Source: Streptomyces sp. WMMB303 | Lineage (GTDB): Bacteria; Actinomycetota; Actinomycetes; Streptomycetales; Streptomycetaceae | Assembly (NCBI RefSeq): GCF_029351045.1 | Contig: NZ_JARKIN010000001.1 | Coordinates: forward strand, 4,576,501-4,640,500 | Reading direction: 5' to 3' | Length of the DNA: 64,000 bases | Shown: positions 7,732 through 16,311 of the stretch, in pieces | Position numbering within the stretch: the first letter of the stretch is position 1 | Layout: every line of letters starts with the position of its first letter | Program-made: the position numbers and the translations under genes | Notes under the pieces: model-generated | What the model was told of the DNA's origin: nothing | The model's input: the letters and a program-made list of their open reading frames with translations, nothing else | Database searches by the model: none

Positions 7732-8094
7732 GTGGACGAGCAGTTCGAGATCTCCGACAACACCGCCGAGGGCCGCTTCGAGGCCCGGATCGACGGCGCC
7801 CTCGCGGGCGTCGCACAGTACCTCCGCGCTCCCGGCGTGCTCGCGGTGACACACACCGAGGTCGAGCCCGCCTACGAGGGCCGGGGGGTGGGCGGCGCTC
7901 TCGCGCACCACGTCCTGGAGTCCGCGCAGGAAGCGGGCGAGAAGGTGGCGCCGGTCTGCCCGTTCGTGGCGAACTACATCCGCAGGCATCCCGACTACCA
8001 ACCGCTGGTCTACGAGAAGCAGCAGGACAGCGCCGGGCTCCCGGGGACCGGTTCCGCACCTCAGTCGAACTCCGGGACGACCGAGGCGCCGTAG
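7732..8094 (+). CDS. Small GNAT-like N-acetyltransferase (YjdJ type)
   Basis: A 120-residue mini-GNAT protein of the YjdJ/COG2388 type. The acetyl-CoA site VEPAYEGRGVGGALAHHVLE (V-x-R-G-x-G-x-G/A) is at about residues 44-63, followed by VAPVCPFVANYIRRHPDY, a near-diagnostic tail of this subfamily. I chose the GTG at 7732 because GAGGAGGG is properly spaced from it; the in-frame ATG at 7726 abuts the Shine-Dalgarno sequence. The C-terminal 20 residues are extra and overlap the end of the convergent LLM gene by 34 bp. The acetylated substrate is unknown. Confidence 0.85.
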   Translation: MDEQFEISDNTAEGRFEARIDGALAGVAQYLRAPGVLAVTHTEVEPAYEGRGVGGALAHHVLESAQEAGEKVAPVCPFVANYIRRHPDYQPLVYEKQQDSAGLPGTGSAPQSNSGTTEAP

Positions 8095-9071
8095 GCGTCG
8101 ACGGTCGCCTCCTTCGCGTCATGCATGGCGTAGAGAGCGAACTGGTCCACCCCCAGCTCCGCGAGCTCCCGCAGCCGCGCCAGTTGCGCGGAGACGGGGC
8201 CCAGCAGACAGAACCGGTCGACGATCCCGTCGGGCACGAACGCGGTGTCGGGGTTGCCGGCCCGCCCGTGGTGCGCGTAGTCGTATCCGTCCCGCTCCTT
8301 GATGTAGGAGGTGAGCGCCTCGGGCACGGCGCCGGAGTGCTCGCCGTAGCGGGCGACGAGGTCGGCGACATGGTTGCCGACCATGCCGCCGAACCAGCGG
8401 CACTGCTCCCGGGCGTGCGCGAGCGCTTCCGGGGTGTCCTCGCACACGTAGGCGGGCGCGGCCACGCAGACGGTGACCTCCGCCGGATCGCGGCCCGCGC
8501 CCGCGGCCGCCTCCCTCACCGCGCGCACCATCCAGGCGGTCAGCAGCGGGTCGGCGAGTTGGAGGATGAATCCGTCCGCCTCCCGTCCCGCCAGGGCCAG
8601 CGCTTTGGGCCCGTAGGCGGCCATCCACACCGGGAGCCGGCCGCCCACCACCCACGGCAGCCGCAGCGGGGTGCCGTCCACCACGGTCTCGCGGCCCTCG
8701 GCCAGTTCACGGATGGTCCGCATGGCCTCACCCAGCCGAGCCAGGGTGGTGGGCGCGTGTCCGGCGACCCGCATCGCCGAGTCGCCCCGCCCGATGCCGC
8801 ACACGGTGCGGTTGCCGTACATCTCGTTGAGGGTGGCGAAGGTGGAGGCGGTGACCTCCCAGGAGCGGGTGCCCGGATTGGTGACCATGGGCCCGACGGT
8901 GAGCCGGTCCGTCTCCGCCAGAATCCTGCTGTGGATGACGTACGGCTCCTGCCACAGCACCGGCGAGTCGAAGGTCCAGCCGTAGCGGAACCCGTTGCGC
9001 TCGGCGCGCCGCATCAGCCCGACGGTCGCGGCGCCGGGGGGATCCGTCTGGAGGACGATGCCGAAATCCAT
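8061..9071 (-). CDS. LLM-class flavin oxidoreductase (CPS_4043-like)
   Basis: A 336-residue luciferase-like monooxygenase/F420-type TIM barrel. It closely resembles the subgroup that accompanies hydantoinase/dihydropyrimidinase loci: start MDFGIVLQTDPP, then TFDSPVLWQEPYVI, ATLNEMYGNRTVCGIGRGDSAMRV (binding-loop region) and MAAYGPKALALAGREADGFILQ. The ATG at 9071 follows GAGGGAA. It lies 62 bp downstream of the dihydropyrimidinase gene on the same strand, making it the last gene of a pyrimidine/hydantoin catabolic operon. The cofactor (FMN or F420) and exact substrate are not determined. Its 3' end overlaps the GNAT gene. Confidence 0.88.
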   Translation of the reverse strand: MDFGIVLQTDPPGAATVGLMRRAERNGFRYGWTFDSPVLWQEPYVIHSRILAETDRLTVGPMVTNPGTRSWEVTASTFATLNEMYGNRTVCGIGRGDSAMRVAGHAPTTLARLGEAMRTIRELAEGRETVVDGTPLRLPWVVGGRLPVWMAAYGPKALALAGREADGFILQLADPLLTAWMVRAVREAAAGAGRDPAEVTVCVAAPAYVCEDTPEALAHAREQCRWFGGMVGNHVADLVARYGEHSGAVPEALTSYIKERDGYDYAHHGRAGNPDTAFVPDGIVDRFCLLGPVSAQLARLRELAELGVDQFALYAMHDAKEATVDAYGASVVPEFD

Positions 9072-9133
9072 GCAGTTTCCCTCAGTTCGACGTGGTGACG
9101 CCGCGGCTGCGGCGGATGGGCGGGTCGGCGCCG

Positions 9134-10534
9134 TCAGCCGAGGAACTGGCAGGTCCCGCGCGGGACGTACCGGCCGTGCCCGGCCCTGCCCGTGTACGTG
9201 CCCCGCTCCAGCACGGTCTCGCCGCGGGAGAGGACCGTCTCGACGCGGCCGGTGAGCCGCTTGCCCTCGTAGGCGGAGTAGTCGACGTTCATGTGATGCG
9301 TCGCGGCGGAGAGGGTCTGCTCGGCGTACGGGTCGTAGATGACGACGTCGGCGTCCGCGCCGGGGGCCAGCGTCCCTTTCCTGGGGTGCAGCCCGAACAT
9401 CCGCGCCGGAGTGGCGCAGGCGAGGTCGATCCAGCGGCGCCGGGTGAGGTGCCCCTCGACCACCGCCTGGTGGAGCAGGTCCATCCGGTGCTCCACCCCG
9501 GGCATCCCGTTGGGGATCCTGGAGAAGTCGCCGCGGCCGAGCTCCTTCTGGCCCGTGAAGCAGAACGGGCAGTGGTCGGTGGAGACGACCTGGAGATCGT
9601 TCGTCCGCAGCCCCCGCCACAGCGCCGCCTGGTGCTCGCGCGGCCGCAGCGGGGTGCTGCACACGTACTTGGCGCCGCCGAAGTCGGGCTCGGCGAGGTT
9701 GTCGGTGCTCAGGTAGAGGTACTGCGGACAGGTCTCGCCGAAGACCGGAAGGTCCTTGCCGCGGGCGATGGCCAGTTGCTCGACGGCTTCCGCGGCGGAC
9801 ACGTGCACGACGTAGAGCGGCGCCCCGGCGACCCGGGCCAACTGGATGGCCCGGTGGGTGGCCTCTGCCTCCAGCAGCGCCTTGCGGACCTCCCCGTGGT
9901 GGCGCGGGTCGGTGCGGCCCGCGGCGAGGGCCTGCTCGACCAGGACGTCGATGGCGATGCCGTTCTCGGCGTGCATCATCGTCAGGCCGCCGTTGTCCGC
10001 GGTGCGCTGCATGGCGCGGAGGATCTGGCCGTCGTCGCTGTAGAAGACGCCGGGGTAGGCCATGAACATCTTGAAGGAGGTCACACCCTCCTCGACGAGG
10101 GTGTCCATCTCCCGGAGCGTGCCGTCGTCGACGTCGGAGAGGATCATGTGGAAGCCGTAGTCGACGGCGCACCGCCCGTCGGCCTTGCCGTGCCAGCGGT
10201 CCAGCCCCTCGCGGAGCGCCTGGCCCTTGGTCTGCACGGCGAAGTCGACGATGGTCGTGGTGCCGCCCCAGGCGGCGGCCCGGGTACCGGTCTCGAAGTC
10301 GTCGCTGGAGAAGGTTCCGCCGAAGGGGAAGTCCATGTGGGTGTGGGCGTCCACACCGCCCGGGATGACGTACTTGCCGGTGGCGTCCAGGGTCCGGTCG
10401 GCGGTGAACGCCGCGGCGGCTGCGCTGTTGCGGGCGGCGAGGGCGGCGACCCGGCCGTCCTGGACGAGGAGGTCGGCCTGCGTCTCCTCGGCGTCGGTGA
10501 CGACGAGGCCGCCCTTGATCAGGGTCGAGGTCAT
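9134..10534 (-). CDS. hydA: Dihydropyrimidinase / D-hydantoinase
   Basis: A 466-residue cyclic amidohydrolase that opens dihydrouracil/dihydrothymine or 5-substituted hydantoins to N-carbamoyl amino acids. The binuclear metal site is complete: His64 and His66 in VDAHTHMDFP, the carboxylated Lys155 in SFKMFMAY, His188 in MMHAENG, His244 in VVHVSAAEA and Asp320 in STDHCPF. Length is standard. Its ATG overlaps the stop of the aminotransferase relic (ATGA), so translation is still coupled to upstream genes. Together with the nitrilase-type amidase at 10863-11705 it performs steps two and three of reductive pyrimidine breakdown; no dihydropyrimidine dehydrogenase gene is in view. Confidence 0.93.
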   Translation of the reverse strand: MTSTLIKGGLVVTDAEETQADLLVQDGRVAALAARNSAAAAAFTADRTLDATGKYVIPGGVDAHTHMDFPFGGTFSSDDFETGTRAAAWGGTTTIVDFAVQTKGQALREGLDRWHGKADGRCAVDYGFHMILSDVDDGTLREMDTLVEEGVTSFKMFMAYPGVFYSDDGQILRAMQRTADNGGLTMMHAENGIAIDVLVEQALAAGRTDPRHHGEVRKALLEAEATHRAIQLARVAGAPLYVVHVSAAEAVEQLAIARGKDLPVFGETCPQYLYLSTDNLAEPDFGGAKYVCSTPLRPREHQAALWRGLRTNDLQVVSTDHCPFCFTGQKELGRGDFSRIPNGMPGVEHRMDLLHQAVVEGHLTRRRWIDLACATPARMFGLHPRKGTLAPGADADVVIYDPYAEQTLSAATHHMNVDYSAYEGKRLTGRVETVLSRGETVLERGTYTGRAGHGRYVPRGTCQFLG

Positions 10535-10866
10535 GCGGTCTGCCCTCCTGCCAGTGCGGACTCGGCGGTGCGCAGCCGCTCCAGCAGCAGTCCGCCGACC
10601 CGCCGCGCGTTGCCCTGGAGGTCGTGGTCGAGGAGGTGGGTGAGGTTGGCGTCGGCGGCGGCCGTCGTCACGCGACTGCCGCCGAAGAAGTCGGGACAGC
10701 GGCGTCCTTCGGCATCCCACACATGGCGGCCCTCGCCGTGGGTGATCTCCAGCGGCTCGGCGTAGTGGAGGGCCGGCCAGTCGGGCAGCACGGCCCGGTG
10801 GCGGGCGAGCAGTGCGCGGTGGGCGCCGGATTCCGCGGCGGCCGGGGCCGCTTCCCCGCGGCTCAC
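10531..10866 (-). pseudogene. Class-III aminotransferase relic with internal deletion
   Basis: A 111-codon open frame that starts as the N-terminus of a class-III (PLP) aminotransferase (ALLARHRAVLPDWPALHY, EITHGEGRHVWDAEGRR, DFFGG) and jumps directly to a segment near the family's C-terminal third (TTAAADANLTHLLDHDLQG, NARRVGGLLLERLR). Intact relatives in hydantoinase loci have about 420-430 residues, so roughly 270 central residues, including the PLP lysine, and most of the C-terminus are gone. The junction codons TTCGGCGGC (10678-10686) encode FGG, which intact genes have at both endpoints, so a short direct repeat probably mediated an in-frame deletion. The GTG at 10866 overlaps the nitrilase stop and the TGA overlaps the hydA ATG. 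It cannot be an active transaminase. Confidence 0.8.
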
Positions 10867-11705
10867 GGCTGCACCAGGCCCTGGTAGGCGTCCGGCCGCC
10901 GGTCGCGGTAGAAGGCCCACTGTCGGCGCACCTCGTCGATCAGGCCCAGGTCCAGGTCGCGGACCAGCAGCTCCTCCTCCTTGTCGGAGGCGACGTCACC
11001 GACGAACCGGCCGCGCGGGTCGACGAAGTAGCTCGTGCCGTAGAAGTCGTTCTCGCCCAGTTCCTCGGTGCCCACGCGGTTGATGGCGGCGATGAAGTAC
11101 TCGTTGGCCACGGCGGCCGCCGGCTGCTCGAGCTGCCACAGGTAGGCCGACAGTCCGCGGGAGGTGGCCGAGGGGTTGTAGACGAGCTGCGCACCGGCCA
11201 GGCCGAGCGCACGCCAGCCCTCGGGGAAGTGCCGGTCGTAGCAGATGTAGACGCCGACCTTGCCGACCGCTGTGTCGAACACCGGCCAACCGAGGTTGCC
11301 GGGGCGGAAGTAGTACTTTTCCCAGAATCCCTCGACCTGCGGGATGTGGTGCTTGCGGTAGGTACCCAGCACGGTGCCGTCGGCGTCGATGACGGCGGCG
11401 GTGTTGTAGTGGAAGCCGGAGCCGTCGGTCTCGAAGACGGGCGAGACGATCACCATGCCGGTCTCCCGCGCCAGCCGGCACATCCGTCGGGTGGTGGGCC
11501 CGTCCGGGACCGGCTCGGCCCAGCGGTAGTGCTCGGGGTCCTGGACCTGGCAGAAGTAGGGCGCGTTGAAGACCTCCTGGAAGCCGATGATCCGCGCGCC
11601 CCGGCGAGCGGCCTCCCGGGCATGCTCCTCGTGCTTGGCGATCATCGACTCGGTGTCGCCTGTCCAGGTCGCCTGCACGAGTGCGGCGCGTACGAGGTCG
11701 GGCAT
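10863..11705 (-). CDS. Nitrilase-superfamily amidohydrolase (beta-ureidopropionase-like)
   Basis: A 280-residue carbon-nitrogen hydrolase that probably converts N-carbamoyl-beta-alanine to beta-alanine, CO2 and NH3. The catalytic triad is visible: Glu44 in GFQEVFNAPYF, Lys118 in YRKHHIP and Cys155 in VGVYICYDRHFPE. The segments EGFWEKYYFRPGN and NPSATSRGLSAYLWQLEQP are typical of the beta-ureidopropionase/N-carbamoyl-amidase subgroup. The ATG at 11705 follows AAGGAG; upstream frame extension is not conserved. It is the first gene of the pyrimidine operon (nitrilase - aminotransferase relic - hydA - LLM), with 239 bp separating it from the divergent CocE-type gene. Confidence 0.92.
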   Translation of the reverse strand: MPDLVRAALVQATWTGDTESMIAKHEEHAREAARRGARIIGFQEVFNAPYFCQVQDPEHYRWAEPVPDGPTTRRMCRLARETGMVIVSPVFETDGSGFHYNTAAVIDADGTVLGTYRKHHIPQVEGFWEKYYFRPGNLGWPVFDTAVGKVGVYICYDRHFPEGWRALGLAGAQLVYNPSATSRGLSAYLWQLEQPAAAVANEYFIAAINRVGTEELGENDFYGTSYFVDPRGRFVGDVASDKEEELLVRDLDLGLIDEVRRQWAFYRDRRPDAYQGLVQP

Positions 11706-11843
11706 GAGCAGCTCCTTCACGAGGTGTTCTCTCGGGGCGGCAGCCTGTTCGACACGCGTAGATATACGTGAGATTGAGACCGTAAGCCCCCTCTGCCCGC
11801 CCGACAAGAACCCGTACGGGGCGGCGTGCACCCCGCCTCTATA

Positions 11844-11870
11844 CCCGTCCGTAACCTACTGACGGGTTAC
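11844..11870. promoter_or_regulatory. Alternative inverted repeats in a divergent intergenic region
   Basis: GTAACC (11851-11856) is the reverse complement of GGTTAC (11865-11870), and an overlapping alternative pairs CCCGTC (11844-11849) with GACGGG (11861-11866). They lie between the divergent nitrilase and secreted-hydrolase genes and could be an operator for either. Nothing else in 11706-11944 stands out. Confidence 0.4.
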
Positions 11871-11944
11871 CCCCGGTAGCCCAACCCGCCTACTCTCCAG
11901 TCACTTTCCCCCACCCGGGTCGCCGACGACATCTGGAGCAGTGC

Positions 11945-13537
11945 ATGCGCCCCTCCCCCACCTCCGTGCGTACCGCCTCAGCCCTCCTCGCCGGAACGCT
12001 CGCCGCCACCGGTCTGGCCGCCGCCCCCACCGCCGCCGCACAGCCGGCGCGGACCCCGGCAACCGCCTCCCTGCCGGACTTCGTCGACATCGAGGGCGCC
12101 GGCGGCATCACCCTCAAGGCGAACGTGCTCCTCCCCGCGGGCGCCTCCGCCGACAGCACCCGGCAGTACCCGCTGATCGTGCTGCCCACCAGTTGGGCCA
12201 CCCCGCAGATCGAGTACTTCGCCCAGGCCCGCAAGCTCGCCGACTCCGGCTATGTCGTGGTCACCTACAACTCACGCGGCTTCTGGCAGTCCGGCGGCCG
12301 GATCGAGACCGGCGGGCCGAAGGACATCGCGGACGCCTCCCGCGTCATCGACTGGGCGCTGGCCCACACCCCGGCCGACGAGGACCGCGTCGGCATGGGC
12401 GGAGTCTCCTACGGTGCCGGCATCAGCCTGCTGGCGGCCGGCCACGACCCGCGGATCAAGGCGGTCACCGCACTCAGCGGCTGGGCCGACCTGATCGGCG
12501 CCATCTACAGCGGCCGCACCCAGCACCTCCAGGCGGCCGGGCTGCTCGGCGCCTCGGGCGAACTCACCGGCCGCCCCAGCGCCGAACTGCGGGAGATCCT
12601 CAAGAACTTCCTCTCCTCCGACCTGGACAAGGAGGACGAGATGATCGCGTGGGGCGAGAAGCGCTCACCCGCGACCTACCTCGACCAGATCAACGACAAC
12701 GGTGCCGCCATCATGCTCGGCAACGCCTGGAACGACTCGATCTTCCCGCCCAACCAGTACGCCGACTTCTACGAGAAGCTGCGCGGACCCAAGCGGCTGG
12801 AGTTCCGCCCCGGCGACCACGCCACGGCCGAGGCGACCGGTCTGCTCGGGCTTCCCAACGACACCTGGTCGCACGCCCGCCGCTGGTTCGACCGCTATCT
12901 GAAGGGCGAGCACAACGGCATCGCCACCGAGGCCCCCGTACAGCTCAAGTCCCGCTCCGGCGGCGGCTACGAGGGCTTCGGAAGCTGGCGGGAGGTCTCC
13001 ACCGGCAGCCGCACCGTCCCGCTGGACAGGACGAAGAAGTTGGCCACGGGCAAGGACTCCGGCGCCAACGGCGGCACGGTCCTGCTCACCGGCGTCCTCG
13101 ACCAGTTCCTCAAGCTGCCGCCCCTGGTGTACGTACCGCTGCTGCCGCGCTCCCGGGCCGCCGTATGGCAGTCGGAGCGCTACCCGGAGAAGACCGCGGT
13201 GCGCGGAACGGCGACCCTGCACACGACGGTGACCAGCACCGAGGCGAACGGCACCGCCTACGCCTACCTCTACGACGTCGGCCCGCTGGGCACCGGCAGG
13301 CTGATCACCCATGCCCCCTTCACGTTCCACGACCGCACTCCCGGACAGCCGTTCCCGGTGGATCTGGAGCTGTTCTCCACCGCGTACGACGTCCCACGGG
13401 GCCACCGGCTCACCGTCGTCGTCGACACCGTCGACCCGCTGTACGCCGAGTACAACCCGGACGGCGCCCGGCTGGAGTTCACCTCACCCGCGCACGACCC
13501 CTCGCGGCTGACGGTGCCGACGGGAGGTGGGCGCTGA
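11945..13537 (+). CDS. Secreted CocE/NonD-type serine hydrolase (X-Pro dipeptidyl-peptidase-like)
   Basis: A 530-residue exported alpha/beta hydrolase. A signal peptide (about residues 1-32, ending in an Ala-rich TAAAQPA stretch) precedes the catalytic domain. The nucleophile elbow GVSYGA places Ser155; the Asp is likely in LGNAWNDSIFPP and the His in GDHATAE. The C-terminal jelly-roll typical of X-Pro dipeptidyl-peptidase/CocE (residues about 380-530, with FTFHDRTPGQPFPVDLEL and RLTVVVDTVDPLYAEY) completes the family architecture. Extracellular peptidase or acylesterase activity is likely; the exact substrate is unknown. Confidence 0.87.
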   Translation: MRPSPTSVRTASALLAGTLAATGLAAAPTAAAQPARTPATASLPDFVDIEGAGGITLKANVLLPAGASADSTRQYPLIVLPTSWATPQIEYFAQARKLADSGYVVVTYNSRGFWQSGGRIETGGPKDIADASRVIDWALAHTPADEDRVGMGGVSYGAGISLLAAGHDPRIKAVTALSGWADLIGAIYSGRTQHLQAAGLLGASGELTGRPSAELREILKNFLSSDLDKEDEMIAWGEKRSPATYLDQINDNGAAIMLGNAWNDSIFPPNQYADFYEKLRGPKRLEFRPGDHATAEATGLLGLPNDTWSHARRWFDRYLKGEHNGIATEAPVQLKSRSGGGYEGFGSWREVSTGSRTVPLDRTKKLATGKDSGANGGTVLLTGVLDQFLKLPPLVYVPLLPRSRAAVWQSERYPEKTAVRGTATLHTTVTSTEANGTAYAYLYDVGPLGTGRLITHAPFTFHDRTPGQPFPVDLELFSTAYDVPRGHRLTVVVDTVDPLYAEYNPDGARLEFTSPAHDPSRLTVPTGGGR

Positions 13538-13567
13538 CCTTCCGGGCCGGGCCCGGCCGCGGGGGCC

Positions 13568-15916
13568 TCAGTCCGAGCCGGCCCGGCGGTAGACGCGCCC
13601 CGCCCCGTCGGGCTCCCCCACCGGTGAGACCCGGATCGCGTCGCCGCCGACCGCGGTGATCCGCAGCGACTCGACCGACGCCGCGCACCCCGGTGCCGAG
13701 GCCCCGTCCACCCGGTCCGGCCCGTACGTCAGGGTCTCTCCCTCCGCACCGCCGAGGGTGTTCTCCCACACGCAGGACACGCCCGCGTGCTCCCCGGTCA
13801 GCCGGAGGGTGGCGGTCCCGACCCGGCCGCGGCGCAGGGTGAGGGTACGTTCCTCGCCCTGCTCCGTGGTTCCCTGCCACTCGCCCGCCATGCTGCGGGG
13901 CACGGGGGCCGCGGCGTCGCCCACCTTGCGCAGCTTCGCCGAGAGCGACCCGCTCGGATAGATCCAGGAGAGGGTGCCGTCGGCGCGCAGCCGCAGCGTC
14001 TGCTCCTGATAGGGGGAGCAGGTCCTGGACGCGGGATGGCTGCCGGTGATCCGGCTGGTGATCCGCAGCCCCGTGTCGGCGCCCTCGAAGGCCACCAGCG
14101 TCGCCTCGCCCTCGCACATCATGTCGGCACGGATGTTGACGGTCTTGGCCACGACCTCGCCCTGCTCGCCCTGCCGGATCTCGAACCGCCGGGTGATCGT
14201 GGAGCCGTCGGCGTCCTGGACGCTGCCCTGCCAGGCGCCCAGATACCCCCTGGGCAGCGCGCCGTCCGGAGCCGGGCTGCCGATGTCCTCGGGCGACGGA
14301 GTCCGCGACCCGTCGCCGGGGGACGCCTTCACCGCTGGATCCGGTTGCTGCCGTGCGGCATCCCCGCCGTTGTCGTACACGCGCAGCGCGACGAAGGTGC
14401 CGAGACCGGACACCAGCGCCAGCACCACACCGAGCGCCCCCAGCAGCATGCCGCGCCGGTGCGCGCGTTCGGGCCGGGCCGCGGCCGGGCCGTGCACGGT
14501 GTACCCCGGCGTGGCGGGCCGGCCGGGCCCGGGGGGCTCGCCACCGTGCGGAGGATGTGGGCCGGCGGGCGCGGTCGGCGGTCCCGTGACGGTCAACATG
14601 CCGTGCATCTGCGCCTCGCCGGGCGCCGGGGGCGGCGCCCCGGCCCCGGACGCGGTCTCGCCGCCCTCGGCGGCCGCTCCCCCGGCGCCGGACGCCGCGG
14701 GGTCGCCGGAAGCGGGGGTGTCACCGGGAGCGGGGGCCGCTGCGAAGTCGGTACCCGCCGGATCGGACGGAGTGACGGCGGTGGCCGGAGAGCCGGTCGC
14801 CGCAGTGGCCGCCGCCTCGGCACCGGCCGGATCGGGGCCGTCGGTCCCCGTGGCGCGCTCCTTCGGCTGCGGAGCGTCCGGCGCGGCCGGGGGCGGTGAC
14901 TCCGGTGACTCCGGGTGTCCGGCGCCGGGAGCGGGCGGGACGGCGGGCGCCTCGGCGACCCGGGCCGCCGCTGCCCGGGCGCCGGGCACCTCCGCGTCCA
15001 GCAGACGTGCCGCGTGCCGGCCCAACCGGGCCACCAGGCCGGCCGGGAGCCAGGGTTCGGCGGTCTCCGCACCGGACGTACCGGGGCCCGGCTCGTCCTC
15101 GGGGTCCGCAGTCCGGTCCAGGATCTCCGACAGCCCCGGCCGCTGCGCGGCGGGCTTGGCCAGGCAGTCGGCGACCAGACCTCGCAGTTCCCCGGGAACG
15201 CCCGCCAGGTCGGGCTCCTCCTGGGTGATCCGGTACAACTGCACGTGCCCGGCGGCTCCGTCGCCCCCGAAGGGGGTGCGTCCCGTCGCGGCGAAGGCGA
15301 GCACCGAGCCGAGCGAGAAGATGTCGCTGCTCCCGGTCACCCGGTCACCGCGCACCTGCTCGGGGGACATGAACCCGGGCGAGCCGACGACGGCGCCCGT
15401 CCGCGTCAGATGCGCGTCCGCCACGGTCTCCAGTGCCCGCGCGATACCGAAGTCGATGACGCGCGGGCCGTCGATGGTGACCAGGATGTTCGAGGGCTTC
15501 ACGTCGCGGTGTACCAGCCCCGCTTCGTGGACGGCACCGAGCGCGCGGGCGAGCCGGTTGGCCAGGATGCGGAGGGTGCGCGCGGGCAGCGGCGTCCCCC
15601 GGTCCGCGACGGCCTCGTAGAGGGTGATGCCCGGTATGTAGCCGGTGGCGACCCAGGGCGGGTCCGCCTCGGTGTCCGCGTCCAGTACCGGCGCCGTCCA
15701 CTCGCCGCCGACCCGGCGCGCGGCACCGACCTCCTGCTCGAAGCGGTGCCGGAACTCGGCGTGTCCGGCCAGCTCCGGCCGGACCAGCTTGACGGCGACC
15801 GTACGGCCGCGCGGGGACTGGGCGAGGTAGACGCTGCCCATCCCGCCTTCGCCGAGCCGTCCCAGCAGCCGGTACTGGCCGATGCGTTCAGGATCGTCCG
15901 CACGCAGGGACCTCAT
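13568..15916 (-). CDS. Transmembrane Ser/Thr protein kinase with duplicated extracellular domain
   Basis: A 782-residue PknB-like receptor kinase. The N-terminal kinase domain (about 14-280) is complete: glycine loop GRLGEGGMGSVY at 19-30, ATP-binding Lys43, HRDVKPSN with catalytic Asp138, and DFG at 155-157. A ~200-residue Ala/Pro/Gly/Glu-rich linker leads to one membrane helix (MLLGALGVVLALVSGLGTFV, about 485-505). The external part carries two related ~100-residue beta-rich modules, one beginning LGAWQGSVQD and the other MAGEWQGTTE, each with a Cys pair, which may sense a ligand. No PASTA repeats are present. It is a single gene. The ligand and substrates are unknown. Confidence 0.9.
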   Translation of the reverse strand: MRSLRADDPERIGQYRLLGRLGEGGMGSVYLAQSPRGRTVAVKLVRPELAGHAEFRHRFEQEVGAARRVGGEWTAPVLDADTEADPPWVATGYIPGITLYEAVADRGTPLPARTLRILANRLARALGAVHEAGLVHRDVKPSNILVTIDGPRVIDFGIARALETVADAHLTRTGAVVGSPGFMSPEQVRGDRVTGSSDIFSLGSVLAFAATGRTPFGGDGAAGHVQLYRITQEEPDLAGVPGELRGLVADCLAKPAAQRPGLSEILDRTADPEDEPGPGTSGAETAEPWLPAGLVARLGRHAARLLDAEVPGARAAAARVAEAPAVPPAPGAGHPESPESPPPAAPDAPQPKERATGTDGPDPAGAEAAATAATGSPATAVTPSDPAGTDFAAAPAPGDTPASGDPAASGAGGAAAEGGETASGAGAPPPAPGEAQMHGMLTVTGPPTAPAGPHPPHGGEPPGPGRPATPGYTVHGPAAARPERAHRRGMLLGALGVVLALVSGLGTFVALRVYDNGGDAARQQPDPAVKASPGDGSRTPSPEDIGSPAPDGALPRGYLGAWQGSVQDADGSTITRRFEIRQGEQGEVVAKTVNIRADMMCEGEATLVAFEGADTGLRITSRITGSHPASRTCSPYQEQTLRLRADGTLSWIYPSGSLSAKLRKVGDAAAPVPRSMAGEWQGTTEQGEERTLTLRRGRVGTATLRLTGEHAGVSCVWENTLGGAEGETLTYGPDRVDGASAPGCAASVESLRITAVGGDAIRVSPVGEPDGAGRVYRRAGSD

Positions 15917-16311
15917 GCCCTCTCCCCCGGTCCGTTCGGCCGCGACGGGCCGTCACACAGCTTTGCAGAGCGATCGTACGGCCTGTGATCAGGCGACAAC
16001 CACGCACGGTGCACACCGATCCGTCCCGGTTCGGCGCCTCGGGGCCGCGGGCCGGGCCGCCTCCGCGTGGTGCACCTACCGGGCTCGTACGGTCGGCGTA
16101 GGGGATTCGGAGCGGAGGACGTACGCGCACCGGGCGGCAGCAGCCGAACGGGCCGCCGCACGCGAGGCGTTCGGCGGCCGGTCGCGGGCCCGCCCCTTCC
16201 CGGAGCGGGTGGTGCGGCCGATCCCGGCGGCGGCCGGGCGACCGCGCGGCTGGGGCCCGGCGGGCGGGGCGGCCTCGCGGCCCCGCCCGCCGCCGGGTCC
16301 ATGCCGCTCCG
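15917..16311. other. Intergenic region, kinase leader and GGT terminator
   Basis: 395 bp without a convincing gene. The left part is the upstream region of the kinase gene. Near the right end a 13-bp perfect stem (16258-16270 with 16280-16292, 9-nt loop) lies 20 bp past the gamma-glutamyltransferase stop and is a good minus-strand terminator. The open frames through this stretch have no protein features. Confidence 0.6.

Noticed and set aside
9134..10534. Calling this gene allantoinase
   Set aside because: The surrounding nitrilase and LLM genes and the VDAHTHMDFP/STDHCPF motifs fit dihydropyrimidinase, and a clear allantoinase is at 43050-44393.
10531..10866. Aminotransferase relic as a novel small protein
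   Set aside because: Its two halves match distant parts of one known family, joined at a repeated TTCGGCGGC, so a deletion product is a simpler explanation.
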